Source: Lachnospiraceae bacterium
Lineage (GTDB): Bacteria > Bacillota > Clostridia > Lachnospirales > Lachnospiraceae
Assembly: GCA_017484135.1 (NCBI GenBank)
Contig: JAFUTQ010000072.1
Span: 1 to 41,529, forward strand
Reading direction: 5' to 3'
Length of the DNA stretch: 41,529 bases
Every line of letters begins with the position of its first letter. Positions within the stretch are counted from its first letter, which is position 1. Made by a program: the position numbers and the translations under genes. Positions 24,260 to 32,733 of this stretch are shown here, in pieces. The notes under the pieces are model-generated. The model was given only the letters and a program-made list of their open reading frames with translations. It did no database searches and was not told where the DNA came from.

Positions 24260-25648
24260 TTAAAATCGGAACTTTTCTGCAAAATAAGCCTCCAGCTCAG
24301 CCACCGGAATGCGCTCCTGCTCCATGGTATCCCGATCCCGCACGGTAACGGCTCCGTCTGTCTCTGACTCAAAATCATAGGTCACGCAGAACGGCGTACC
24401 GATTTCATCCTGTCTCCGGTAGCGTTTTCCGATATTTCCCCTGTCATCGAACTCACAGTAATAGGTTTTTGACAGCTGTGCAAAAATCTTCTCTGCGCCT
24501 TCATTCAGCTTTTTGGACAATGGCAGCACACCGATCTTGACCGGAGCCAGCGCCGGATGGAAATGCAGCACGGTTCTCATCTCACCGCCCTCTAACTCCT
24601 CCTCATCATAGGCTGCGCACAAAAAGGCCAGCACGACACGATCCGCTCCAAGAGACGGCTCAATGACATACGGAAGATAGCGCTCATTCTTTGTATCATC
24701 AAAATAAGTAAGATCCTGTCCGGAGGTAGTCTGATGCTGCGTCAGGTCATAATCTGTACGGTCAGCAATGCCCCACAGCTCGCCCCAGCCGAAGGGGAAC
24801 AAAAATTCGATATCGGTCGTTCCCTTTGAGTAGAATGCAAGCTCTGCCGGATCATGATCTCTCAGACGCATTTCATCCTCTTTGATTCCGAGGCTTAACA
24901 GCCAGTCCCGACAGAAGCCTCTCCAGTATTGGAACCACTCCAGATCCGTCCCCGGCTCACAGAAAAATTCGAGCTCCATCTGTTCAAACTCTCTGGTTCG
25001 GAACGTGAAATTACCCGGCGTAATCTCGTTTCGGAAGGATTTTCCGATCTGACCGATTCCAAACGGAATCTTCTTGCGGGAGGTTCTCTGCACATTCTTA
25101 AAGTTTACAAAAATTCCCTGCGCAGTCTCCGGTCTTAAGTACACCGTATTTTTTGCATCCTCGGTAACGCCCTGAAAGGTCTTAAACATCAGATTGAACT
25201 GTCTGATATCCGTAAAATTATGCTTTCCGCAGGACGGACACGGTATTTTATGTTCTTCTACAAATGCCACCATTTCCTCCTGCGACCATCCGTCCACTGA
25301 GCCCTCTAATGCAATCCCCTTTTCCTCTGCGAAATCCTCAATGAGCTTATCCGCCCGAAAACGCTCATGGCATTCCTTACAGTCCATCAACGGATCCGAA
25401 AACCCTCCCAGATGACCGGAGGCCACCCAGGTCTGGGGATTCATCAGAATCGCGCAGTCCACTCCTACATTATAGGGATTCTCCTGTATAAACTTCTGCC
25501 ACCATGCCTTTTTTACATTATTCTTCAGCTCTACCCCCAGATTTCCATAATCCCATGTATTTGCCAGACCGCCGTAGATCTCAGAGCCGGGATATACAAA
25601 TCCTCGCGCCTTCGCCAGTGCAACAATTTTATCCATCGTCTTTTCCAT
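24260..25648 (-). CDS. glyS: Glycyl-tRNA synthetase (single-chain, class II)
   Basis: A 462-residue synthetase of the homodimeric eukaryote/archaeal-like type (GlyRS-1, often named glyQS), not the alpha2-beta2 bacterial form. The N-terminal segment [19 protein letters not shown] is characteristic. Motif 2 is [19 protein letters not shown] and motif 3 is [14 protein letters not shown]. Two cysteine pairs (CKEC, CPSC) lie in the insert. The anticodon-binding domain begins [20 protein letters not shown]. It attaches glycine to tRNA-Gly. The gap upstream is only 81 bases, too short for a T-box leader. Confidence 0.96.
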   Translation of the reverse strand: MEKTMDKIVALAKARGFVYPGSEIYGGLANTWDYGNLGVELKNNVKKAWWQKFIQENPYNVGVDCAILMNPQTWVASGHLGGFSDPLMDCKECHERFRADKLIEDFAEEKGIALEGSVDGWSQEEMVAFVEEHKIPCPSCGKHNFTDIRQFNLMFKTFQGVTEDAKNTVYLRPETAQGIFVNFKNVQRTSRKKIPFGIGQIGKSFRNEITPGNFTFRTREFEQMELEFFCEPGTDLEWFQYWRGFCRDWLLSLGIKEDEMRLRDHDPAELAFYSKGTTDIEFLFPFGWGELWGIADRTDYDLTQHQTTSGQDLTYFDDTKNERYLPYVIEPSLGADRVVLAFLCAAYDEEELEGGEMRTVLHFHPALAPVKIGVLPLSKKLNEGAEKIFAQLSKTYYCEFDDRGNIGKRYRRQDEIGTPFCVTYDFESETDGAVTVRDRDTMEQERIPVAELEAYFAEKFRF

Positions 25649-25700
25649 GTTATGAATGCCCTCTCGTTTTTTATATGTTCATTTATATGATTGATACCAT

Positions 25701-25726
25701 GATTTGAACCTTTTGACCCTCAAATC
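25701..25726 (-). repeat. Solo end of the element A/B family (remnant C)
   Basis: CCTTTTGACCCTCAAAT (25709-25725) is identical to one end of element B (28461-28477). The other side, GATTTGAA, pairs with it, so only the two termini remain and the internal hairpins are gone. It lies 3 bases after the stop of the lipoprotein gene. Confidence 0.65.
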
Positions 25727-25729
25727 ATA

Positions 25730-26329
25730 TCATTTATATACAATATACGCGCAACCGGATTCTGTGGTATCCTCCACAGTCGCCGTATTCTTGTTTTTGA
25801 CCGTGACCCCGTCCGACACATAGACAATCGTCCCGTCTACATGCACGTCCAGCAATGCACTTACCACTGCCACATTATATGCATCATGACCAAGTATCTC
25901 CTTTTTATCTACCGCATCCTCACTGTCCTCTGCCGCCTCATGAAATGTCGCTTCAAAATCATAGCCGTCTGCCATTGCCTGAACGACCGTGCCCACATAA
26001 AGCGTGCTCCCCACAAAATCCGTATAGGTTTTGCAGGAGTCATAGCTCATAACAAGCTTGACGATCTCATTGATTTCTGTAGCCTTTTCCAGACTGACCT
26101 TGCCCCCTGCACCGGAATCCTCATAGCTTTTTATATTTTCCTCAACAAAGCTTTTGAATTCTTCCAGATCATAGTTGCTCTCGGAAAATTCCCCTACTGT
26201 CACTTCCTCAATGACTCCCTTTTTTTCGATAAATATGGTATTTGTGTCGGCATCCGCGGTTCTCCCGCATCCCGAAAGGATACCGCTGATAAACACTGCC
26301 ATAAGCAGGATACTCCATATACGTTTCAT
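25730..26329 (-). CDS. Lipoprotein of unknown function
   Basis: A 199-residue predicted lipoprotein. The signal peptide MKRIWSILLMAVFISGILSGC ends at a lipobox with Cys21. The mature domain is acidic, with alternating strands and helices (FIEKKGVIEEVTVGEF, YDLEEFKSFVEENIKSYED, TYTDFVGSTLYVGTVVQA) and a final TESGCAYIVYK. I do not recognise a named family beyond a Clostridial lipoprotein group. It has its own sigma-A promoter and ends beside a scrap of the palindromic repeat family. Confidence 0.75.
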   Translation of the reverse strand: MKRIWSILLMAVFISGILSGCGRTADADTNTIFIEKKGVIEEVTVGEFSESNYDLEEFKSFVEENIKSYEDSGAGGKVSLEKATEINEIVKLVMSYDSCKTYTDFVGSTLYVGTVVQAMADGYDFEATFHEAAEDSEDAVDKKEILGHDAYNVAVVSALLDVHVDGTIVYVSDGVTVKNKNTATVEDTTESGCAYIVYK

Positions 26330-26393
26330 AAATTTCCTCCATAATCAATGCTTCCATAAATTTCCAAAGGAATTACAAACCCAGTGTCATGAT

Positions 26394-26422
26394 ATTATAC
26401 TCTTTTCCGGGGCAGTTTGCAA
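26394..26422 (-). promoter_or_regulatory. Lipoprotein gene promoter
   Basis: Minus strand: TTGCAA (26417-26422), a 17-base spacer, TATAAT (26394-26399), directly after the recO stop. Confidence 0.65.
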
Positions 26423-26424
26423 GC

Positions 26425-27168
26425 TTACAAAAGAATATCGTCCAAAAATTTCTCTGACTTAAATTTGTGACCGACATATTTTTCCCGGTATTGACACAGC
26501 AATTCCTTCAGTTCTGCAAGCACCTGCCCGGATACTGTAAACTGATACAGCTTTTCAATTTCCGTACTTATGATATATTGCAGAGTATAAAGCGTTGACG
26601 GATGCATCGGCAAAACGGATTCCCTGCCGATACACTCTGTACAGACCACGCCCGCCTTTGAGACAGAAAATCCCACCAGGTTTTCTCTGCTTCCACAGCA
26701 CTGGCAGGAAAACATGTTGGGATAAACGCCTTCCAGCACCAAAAGCTTCCAGTCATAGATCAGCTTGACAAGCTCCTTTTCCAGCCCTTCATGCTCCAGT
26801 GCCCGAAGCGTCTGGTACAAAAGCTTTACCATGTTTTTTTCATCTGTATTTTCCTGAGAAAAATAGGCAGCTTCCTCCAGAAAATATGAGCCGTAATATG
26901 TACATGTCAGATCCGAGGTGATGCCGGAGAAATAATTTTTGATCTCTGCCTTCACAAGCTGATAGGAGCTTCGCCCCTCGTATACCTCAAAATCGCCAAA
27001 GACAAAGGGATTGGTAGATGCCAAAAGGGGGCTGTTCGGCCGTCTTGCCCCCCTTGCAAATGCAGAAATCTTCCCCCTGTCCAGCGTCAGAATCGTCACC
27101 CGTTTATCATACTCACTAATTGGCATTGATGAAAGTACCATTCCGGTTATCGTGGTATTCATGCCCAT
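26425..27168 (-). CDS. recO: DNA repair protein RecO
   Basis: A 247-residue recombination mediator that helps RecF and RecR load RecA on gapped DNA and anneals single strands. The N-terminal OB fold (TITGMVLSSMPISEYDKRVT, LTLDRGKISAFARGARRPNS) is intact. Four cysteines, CQCC and CTEC about 20 residues apart, form the zinc site. The ATG at 27168 is chosen over a GTG at 27180 because it is better spaced from GAGGGGTGAGAG; the ATG at 27162 is also possible. The gene overlaps the end of yqzL in another frame, and era lies just upstream, the usual Firmicute order. Confidence 0.93.
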   Translation of the reverse strand: MGMNTTITGMVLSSMPISEYDKRVTILTLDRGKISAFARGARRPNSPLLASTNPFVFGDFEVYEGRSSYQLVKAEIKNYFSGITSDLTCTYYGSYFLEEAAYFSQENTDEKNMVKLLYQTLRALEHEGLEKELVKLIYDWKLLVLEGVYPNMFSCQCCGSRENLVGFSVSKAGVVCTECIGRESVLPMHPSTLYTLQYIISTEIEKLYQFTVSGQVLAELKELLCQYREKYVGHKFKSEKFLDDILL

Positions 27169-27286
27169 CGCGTCTCTCACCCCTCGTATTCTGACCTTCT
27201 GTCTGACCCGTTGTCTGCTGTCTGTACTTTAAGTAATCACTCACACTTCCCGTTGCGGTAAAATGATTCCAGCTTTCTTCTGTCAT
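27116..27286 (-). CDS. yqzL: YqzL-like small protein
   Basis: A 56-codon gene between era and recO. The start is the ATG at 27284-27286 after GGAAGGTGAG, an excellent ribosome site, and the stop is at 27116-27118. The N-terminus reads MTEESWNHFTATGSVSDYLK, matching the YqzL pattern (W, then F-x-x-T-G, then Y-L), and B. subtilis has yqzL in exactly this place. The C-terminal part is hydrophilic and overlaps the first 53 bases of recO in another frame, so it may be an extension of a core of about 25 residues. Function unknown. Confidence 0.7.
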   Translation of the reverse strand: MTEESWNHFTATGSVSDYLKYRQQTTGQTEGQNTRGERRDGHEYHDNRNGTFINAN

Positions 27287-27374
27287 TGCAGCTCACCTTC
27301 CTTTTCTCCGTCTCAGTAATATAACACTAGGATTTCCAGAAGGAAGTCTCGCAATACTGTAAAATATTGTAATG

Positions 27375-28286
27375 CTACGTTTCTTCCTCGCGATAGCCAA
27401 AATTTTTCAGCATGAAGTCGCTGTCACGCCAGTCCTTTTTTACCTTAACCCACAGCTTCAGATTTACCTTGGCATCCAGCAGCTGCTCCATCTCGTATCT
27501 CGCATTGGTGCCGATTTTTTTTAACATGCTTCCCTGCTTTCCGATCACAATTCCCTTGTGTGATTCCCGTTCGCAGATAATGGTCGCATCCACATCATAC
27601 AGATTTTTTCCGCTGCGCTTCTTCATCCGGTCAATGGAAACGGCGATTCCGTGCGGCACCTCCTCGTTTAAGGCATGCAGCGCCTTTTCCCGTATGAGCT
27701 CCGCCGCAATCTGCCGCTGCGGCTGATTTGTCACGGTATCCTCATCATAAAACATGGGTCCGTACGGAAGATACGCAAAAATCACATCCAGAATGGTATC
27801 GGTATTCTGTCCCCGCAGCGCGGATGCGGGAATAATCTCCGCAAAATCATATACCTTGCTGTATTTTTCCATGAATGGAAGGACTTCCTCCCGCTCGGAC
27901 AGGGTATCCGTTTTGTTGATGATCAGGATGACCGGTGTCTTCACACCCTTTAATTTTTCTATGATATGCTGCTCCCCCGCACCGATAAAATCGGTGGGAT
28001 CCACCAGCCACAAAATCACATCCACATCATTTAAGGTCTGCTCTGCCGCATGTACCATATACTCGCCCAGCTTGTTTTTTGCCTTATGTATCCCGGGCGT
28101 GTCCACAAAGACGATCTGGCCACGCTCCGGATCCGTATACACGGTCTGTATCCGGTTCCGGGTGGTCTGCGGTTTGTTCGATGTGATGGCAATTTTCTGC
28201 CCGATCAGATGATTCATCAGCGTAGATTTCCCCACATTCGGTCTTCCGATCAACGTGACAAATCCCGACTTAAACTTTGTTTCCAT
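27375..28286 (-). CDS. era: GTPase Era
   Basis: A 303-residue ribosome-associated GTPase needed for 16S rRNA processing and 30S assembly. The G domain has GRPNVGKST (G1), a T switch in KPQTTRNRI (G2), DTPG (G3) and NKTD (G4). The C-terminal KH domain has RESHKGIVIGKQGSMLKKIG, the GxxG loop included. The start at 28286 follows AGAGGAACCTC. The open frame extends to 28415, but the extra 43 codons are palindromic element B read as protein, so they are excluded. It heads the era-yqzL-recO group. Confidence 0.97.
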   Translation of the reverse strand: METKFKSGFVTLIGRPNVGKSTLMNHLIGQKIAITSNKPQTTRNRIQTVYTDPERGQIVFVDTPGIHKAKNKLGEYMVHAAEQTLNDVDVILWLVDPTDFIGAGEQHIIEKLKGVKTPVILIINKTDTLSEREEVLPFMEKYSKVYDFAEIIPASALRGQNTDTILDVIFAYLPYGPMFYDEDTVTNQPQRQIAAELIREKALHALNEEVPHGIAVSIDRMKKRSGKNLYDVDATIICERESHKGIVIGKQGSMLKKIGTNARYEMEQLLDAKVNLKLWVKVKKDWRDSDFMLKNFGYREEET

Positions 28287-28334
28287 GAGGTTCCTCTTTC
28301 TGTGTATTATGGTTTTTGAAGGATAGTCAAGATA

Positions 28335-28478
28335 AATTTGAGGGTAATAAGGTTCACATCGTGAAACGATGTGAACACTTTGCGCAAGAATCGCTTTGGA
28401 AAGCCAGCTTTCCAAAACGGTTCTTGTGCAAAAAAGTCAATGCCGACTCCGTCGGCATGACCTTTTGACCCTCAAATT
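28335..28478. repeat. Large nested palindromic element B
   Basis: Outer arms AATTTGAGGGT (28335-28345) and ACCCTCAAATT (28468-28478) are perfect complements. Inside, in order, are GTTCACATCG/CGATGTGAAC (28352-28376), a long stem with TTTGCGCAAGAA and TTCTTGTGCAAA (28379-28432) enclosing GGAAAGC/GCTTTCC, and ATGCCGAC/GTCGGCAT (28440-28458). The first and last hairpins match those of element A read in the opposite direction; the middle stem has diverged but keeps its shape. The right arm contains the stop codon of the M16C gene. Confidence 0.85.
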
Positions 28479-31398
28479 ACACCAATTCCTTCAACTCCCC
28501 AAACATCTCTTTCTCTTCCCTCAGGCTTTCCTCCGCACCGATGACGCAGAGATAGTCCTGCTTTAAGACCGCCTCCATCATATCGGCCAGTCCGCGCATA
28601 TCCTCCACGGTGGCATTTAAGATCTCATCCCGCTCTCTCTGGAGATCTTCCACTGACAGATTGGACATCGCCGCACTGATGGAGCGGCTGCCCTGGGCGG
28701 ACGGCGTCAACGGCGTATCCAGATCACTGATGGTACCTATGATGAATTTGGTCATATCGCGTTCATCTATCTCAAGGTTTCTCAGATAATCCGGTATCCC
28801 GTCATAGATTTCGTTGGTCTTTCGCAGATTCGGATCCCGATAGGAAGAAAAATAGGTGTCCCCGTTCCGGTGAAATCCGCTCATACACCCATATGCACCG
28901 CCCTTTACGCGCACATTGATCCACAGATAATCGTATCCCAGCATCACCTTTAAGATGCGGAGCAGACCGGTGTATGCATATCCCTGTTTCACAAAATTTC
29001 CGGCCCGGGACACATATTGTACCTTGGATGCATCCATAAAGCCCTCGTTCTGTTTCACACAGGCAGGCAGAGGTGCCTGTTTTGTATTGACTCCCGGGGT
29101 CAGCTGCTCTACAAACGCAGGCAGCTGCGTTTCCAGCAGACGATACCCTTCGGAGTCTGCCGTACAGGCCACGGTAAGGTGCGCCGCGTCAAACATACGC
29201 TCCATGATCTGTTGCAGCTTGCTGATCAGTCCTGCTTTCCGTTCTTCAAAATGCTCCTCGATATCCGCCACCAGACGATACAGCTCGATTCCGCCGATGC
29301 GGTCGCTGTAGTTTGCTACCTTGGAAAAATACGACATAGCCCGCATCGCAGACACCGAGTGTCCGGCCGAGCTTAAGGACATCTGAAGTCTGGATTTCGC
29401 CTGAGCTACAATCTCATACAGCCGTTTCTCATCCGTCAGTCTGGAATGCTTCAGAATCTGCAGCAGCAATTCCAATGCCGGTTTCATATTTTCATATAAG
29501 ATTTTGACCTTCACTTCAAAACTGCAGGACATTTGATCCGCGTTCTTTGTATCTGCAAAGATCCCGAAATTGGACGCCATTCCCCCGGTCACCAGATTAA
29601 TCTCATCCGCCAGCTCCGAAAAACTATATTGCTCGGTATCCACATATCCCAGCACAGCCTTCAAAAATCCCAGATAGCACACATCCTCGGCCGGTATATG
29701 TGCGGTATCAAACAGCAGGTGCAGATATACAATGCCGTTGGTATTGATCTCGGTATGGATGATCGGTATATCTCCGATTGTCTTGCGTGTGTAATGATAC
29801 GGCGAGGCATTTTTGCGCAGGTCACTGCGGCGCAGCATAGGGATTTTCTCTAATTCTTCCTTCGAGGACGGCTCCTCCTGATACTTTTTCAGATTCCGGG
29901 TATCCTCCACCAGCTGTCTGAGCTGCTGCTCGTCCAGACTCTCCTTATAGCGCTTCATTTTCTCCGCAAGCCGCGCCTCCGTCTTTGCATTCAGCCCCTT
30001 CTCCGGCTCAATGCACACGATGGATTTATGCCTGTTTTGAATCAGATATGTCTCAATCAGCTTTTCAAAATATCCCTGATCCGCTTTTTCCTTCAGCCCT
30101 GCATAAAGATCCAGAAGCTTCAGATAAAGGAACGGCTCACTTTCGTCGTAGAGCCAGCTGTCCATACAATCCAATCCGTAAATCAGACCCTTGGGATAAT
30201 TGCCGTAATCCGCTTCGCGGAAGCGGAATTCAGAGCTGTTGATTCCCGCCAGCAGTGAACGTCGGTTCAATCCCTGCTCCACAAGCCGCTTTAAGGTTTC
30301 CTCTACAACCTGCACCAGTTTGTCCTGATCTCTCGTATTTGCATTTTTTACAACAACCGAAAAAACAGGCTGCAGGGTGCCGTTGTCAAAACCGCCCATC
30401 ACATCCTTGCCGATTCCGGCATCTAAAATTGCCTGTCGAAGCGGTGCCCCCGGTGCGCCCAGCAATGCGTAATCCAGAATCTCAAAGGCAAGGGCAAGCT
30501 CCGATTCCAGATTGGTTCCGACCACCGCATTATAGGAAAGATAGGCATTGTCCTCCTCACTCTCCCCGCTTGCAATCGGGTAGGATTTTTTGAGATACAC
30601 CGGTTTGTCAAATGCTTTCTGCGTTGCAATCGTGGAATCCAACGCAATGCGGTCATAGTGGGACAGATATTCCCGATCCAGAAATTCCAGCCGCTCCTCC
30701 ATATCCATATCCCCGTACAGGTAAATATAGGAGTTGCACGGATGATAATATCTCCGATGAAAATCCAGATACTGTTCATACGTCAGGCTCGGAATATCCT
30801 CGGGATCTCCGCCGGATTCAAATCCGTAGGTGGTATCCGGAAACAGCGAGTGGCTGATCATACGGTCGAGCACACTCTCCGGAGAGGAAAATGCTCCCTT
30901 CATCTCGTTGTACACCACTCCGTTGACCGTCACCGGCGCATCCTCAGACTCCAGCTCATAATGCCAGCCCTCCTGCTTGAAAATCTCCTCTTTTTTGTAG
31001 ATATTCGGATGCAGTACGGCATCCAGATACACATCCATCAGATTCTTGAAATCCTGCTCATTGCAGCTGGCCACCGGATACATGGTTTTATCCGGATAAG
31101 TCATGGCGTTTAAGAAGGTATTCAACGATCCCTTCACAAGCTCTACAAACGGATCCTTGACCGGAAACTTTTCCGAACCGCACAAAACAGTATGCTCCAC
31201 GATGTGCGGAACTCCGGTACTGTCATCCACCGGTGTGCGAAAGCCGATAAAAAATACCTTATTCTCATCGTCATTCGGAATCAATGCGATACGCGCCCCG
31301 CTCTTTTTATGCTTCAACAAATATCCTTTGGAATGAATATCCGGCAAATTCTCTTCTTTGATCAATTCATATGCCGTCAGCGTCTCAAAATCCACCAT
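28477..31398 (-). CDS. M16C insulinase-family metallopeptidase (presequence-protease-like)
   Basis: A 973-residue zinc peptidase of the PreP/Cym1 type, with two homologous halves. The inverted zinc motif HxxEH is at residues 65-69 (HIVEHTVLCGS), followed by the family phrase GSLNTFLNAMTYPDKTMYP and the region KKEEIFKQEGWHYE that supplies the third ligand. The second half has SRAGNFVKQGYAYTG and KGGAYGCMSGFHRNG, the Arg/Tyr-type substrate cradle. No signal peptide is seen, so it should be cytoplasmic and degrade peptides. The start at 31398 follows AAAGGAGAGCT. A cold-shock terminator lies upstream; the stop falls inside the arm of element B. Confidence 0.93.
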   Translation of the reverse strand: MVDFETLTAYELIKEENLPDIHSKGYLLKHKKSGARIALIPNDDENKVFFIGFRTPVDDSTGVPHIVEHTVLCGSEKFPVKDPFVELVKGSLNTFLNAMTYPDKTMYPVASCNEQDFKNLMDVYLDAVLHPNIYKKEEIFKQEGWHYELESEDAPVTVNGVVYNEMKGAFSSPESVLDRMISHSLFPDTTYGFESGGDPEDIPSLTYEQYLDFHRRYYHPCNSYIYLYGDMDMEERLEFLDREYLSHYDRIALDSTIATQKAFDKPVYLKKSYPIASGESEEDNAYLSYNAVVGTNLESELALAFEILDYALLGAPGAPLRQAILDAGIGKDVMGGFDNGTLQPVFSVVVKNANTRDQDKLVQVVEETLKRLVEQGLNRRSLLAGINSSEFRFREADYGNYPKGLIYGLDCMDSWLYDESEPFLYLKLLDLYAGLKEKADQGYFEKLIETYLIQNRHKSIVCIEPEKGLNAKTEARLAEKMKRYKESLDEQQLRQLVEDTRNLKKYQEEPSSKEELEKIPMLRRSDLRKNASPYHYTRKTIGDIPIIHTEINTNGIVYLHLLFDTAHIPAEDVCYLGFLKAVLGYVDTEQYSFSELADEINLVTGGMASNFGIFADTKNADQMSCSFEVKVKILYENMKPALELLLQILKHSRLTDEKRLYEIVAQAKSRLQMSLSSAGHSVSAMRAMSYFSKVANYSDRIGGIELYRLVADIEEHFEERKAGLISKLQQIMERMFDAAHLTVACTADSEGYRLLETQLPAFVEQLTPGVNTKQAPLPACVKQNEGFMDASKVQYVSRAGNFVKQGYAYTGLLRILKVMLGYDYLWINVRVKGGAYGCMSGFHRNGDTYFSSYRDPNLRKTNEIYDGIPDYLRNLEIDERDMTKFIIGTISDLDTPLTPSAQGSRSISAAMSNLSVEDLQRERDEILNATVEDMRGLADMMEAVLKQDYLCVIGAEESLREEKEMFGELKELV

Positions 31399-31450
31399 AG
31401 CTCTCCTTTCGCTCTCTGGTAATTGTAATTAGTATAACACAAAATCGTAA

Positions 31451-31478
31451 AAAAGAATCTCGCATGCGAGATTCTTTT
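31451..31478 (-). terminator. Terminator of the cold-shock gene
   Basis: A perfect 28-base palindrome, AAAAGAATCTCGCA followed by its complement, with a T run on the minus strand. Confidence 0.88.
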
Positions 31479-31507
31479 CCGGTTCATTCTCTGTTTCGAT
31501 TTATAGA

Positions 31508-31708
31508 TTAAACCAAACGAACGACGTTCGCTGCCTGTGGTCCCTTCTCTCCATCTACCACCTCGAACTCAACAGCTTCTCCGTCCTTCAGTTCCTTGAA
31601 GCCGTCCATCTGTAACGCCGAAAAATGCACGAATACATCATTTCCCTCTGCATCAGAGATAAATCCGTATCCCTTCTTCGCGTTAAACCACTTTACAGTT
31701 CCTTGCAT
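31508..31708 (-). CDS. Cold-shock protein
   Basis: A 66-residue CspA-family single-stranded nucleic-acid-binding protein, the standard length. RNP1 is KGYGFI and RNP2 is VFVHF, inside [18 protein letters not shown] and [16 protein letters not shown]. It acts as an RNA chaperone that melts secondary structure in mRNA. The gene has its own promoter, a leader of about 60 bases and a strong terminator, so it is monocistronic. Start at 31708 with AGGAGGAAGAATTC. The exact paralogue name is not determined. Confidence 0.96.
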   Translation of the reverse strand: MQGTVKWFNAKKGYGFISDAEGNDVFVHFSALQMDGFKELKDGEAVEFEVVDGEKGPQAANVVRLV

Positions 31709-31772
31709 GAATTCTTCCTCCTAATACATTAAAACTAAAAACTGCACAATTGTGTGCCCCACGTACTTACAC

Positions 31773-31801
31773 ACATTAGCACATTTTTCAAGGTTTGTCA
31801 A
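31773..31801 (-). promoter_or_regulatory. Cold-shock gene promoter
   Basis: Minus strand: TTGACA (31796-31801), a 17-base spacer, TAATGT (31773-31778). Confidence 0.65.
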
Positions 31802-31808
31802 ATAAATG

Positions 31809-32720
31809 TTATGTAGCACTCATGTGTACATCAATCTGGGGATACGGAATTTCAATCTGATGCGCATCCAATGTAAGCTTGATCTGCTCCATCAGATGCC
31901 ATCTGCATTCCCAATACCGCTCGGTTCGCGTCCACATGCGGATACCGATGATCACACTCGAATCTCCCAGCTCCGAAACAAACACCTGCGGATCTTCCTC
32001 CCTGATCCGATCCGGCTCATTTCGCAGCACCTCCAGGATGACCTCCTTCACTTCTTTTAAGTCCGCCTGATAAGAGACTCCGATCTCAACATCTACCCTG
32101 CGTTTGTCACTGTGTGTCGCATTGGTAAGGCTGCTGTTTGCCAGTGTACCGTTTGGAATAATGATCACTTTATTGTCAATGCTTTTCAGTTTTGTATAAA
32201 ACAAAGAAATCTCTGCTACGGTTCCTTCATTGCCGTGGGTGTCCTCAACAATATAATCCCCCACCCGAAACGGCTTGAGCAGCAAAATCAAAACTCCTCC
32301 CGCAAAATTGGACAGACTTCCCTGCAGCGCCAACCCTATGGTCAGTCCGGCAGAGCCCAGCACCGCAATCGCAGAAGTGGTGGCAACGCCAAACAGCGAC
32401 AGAATCAAAAGAATCAGCAGCACATAGCATACACATTTGACTAACGCATCTAAAAACTGCTTGACTCCCTCATCGGTTTCTTTCTTATCCAACGCCTTGC
32501 GCAACAGCCTGCGCAACAGCTTTATGATCCTGACACCGATAAAGTATACGATGATGGCCACCACAAGCTGAAAGGCAAAACCAAGAATATCCGGCACCAG
32601 ACCCTGAAGGTAAGTCTTGACCACGCCCGGCTCCTTTACCTTCTCGAACACTTCCACCACCTCATCTGTGGTAAGTCCCTCTGTCTCCGGCTCTAATGCT
32701 GTCAACACCCATTGATTCAT
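31809..32720 (-). CDS. MscS-family small-conductance mechanosensitive channel
   Basis: A 303-residue inner-membrane channel that opens under turgor to release solutes. Three membrane helices: FQLVVAIIVYFIGVRIIKLL, CVCYVLLILLILSLFGV, and pore helix AVLGSAGLTIGLALQGSLSNFAGG, which keeps the Gly/Ala packing face. A beta domain follows (VGDYIVEDTHGNEGTVAEIS), then IIPNGTLANSSLTN, the typical MscS signature. It follows DUF1015 by 13 bases on the same strand and ends just before the cold-shock promoter. No terminator is visible after it. Confidence 0.93.
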   Translation of the reverse strand: MNQWVLTALEPETEGLTTDEVVEVFEKVKEPGVVKTYLQGLVPDILGFAFQLVVAIIVYFIGVRIIKLLRRLLRKALDKKETDEGVKQFLDALVKCVCYVLLILLILSLFGVATTSAIAVLGSAGLTIGLALQGSLSNFAGGVLILLLKPFRVGDYIVEDTHGNEGTVAEISLFYTKLKSIDNKVIIIPNGTLANSSLTNATHSDKRRVDVEIGVSYQADLKEVKEVILEVLRNEPDRIREEDPQVFVSELGDSSVIIGIRMWTRTERYWECRWHLMEQIKLTLDAHQIEIPYPQIDVHMSAT

Positions 32721-32733
32721 ACAAATCTCCTAA

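Noticed and set aside
25649-25729. T-box leader before glyS
   Set aside because: The gap is 81 bases, much of it a repeat remnant, too short for a T-box, and no specifier or T-box sequence is seen.
28287-28415. N-terminal extension of Era
   Set aside because: The extra 43 codons translate element B; the ATG at 28286 has a good ribosome site and gives the standard Era length.
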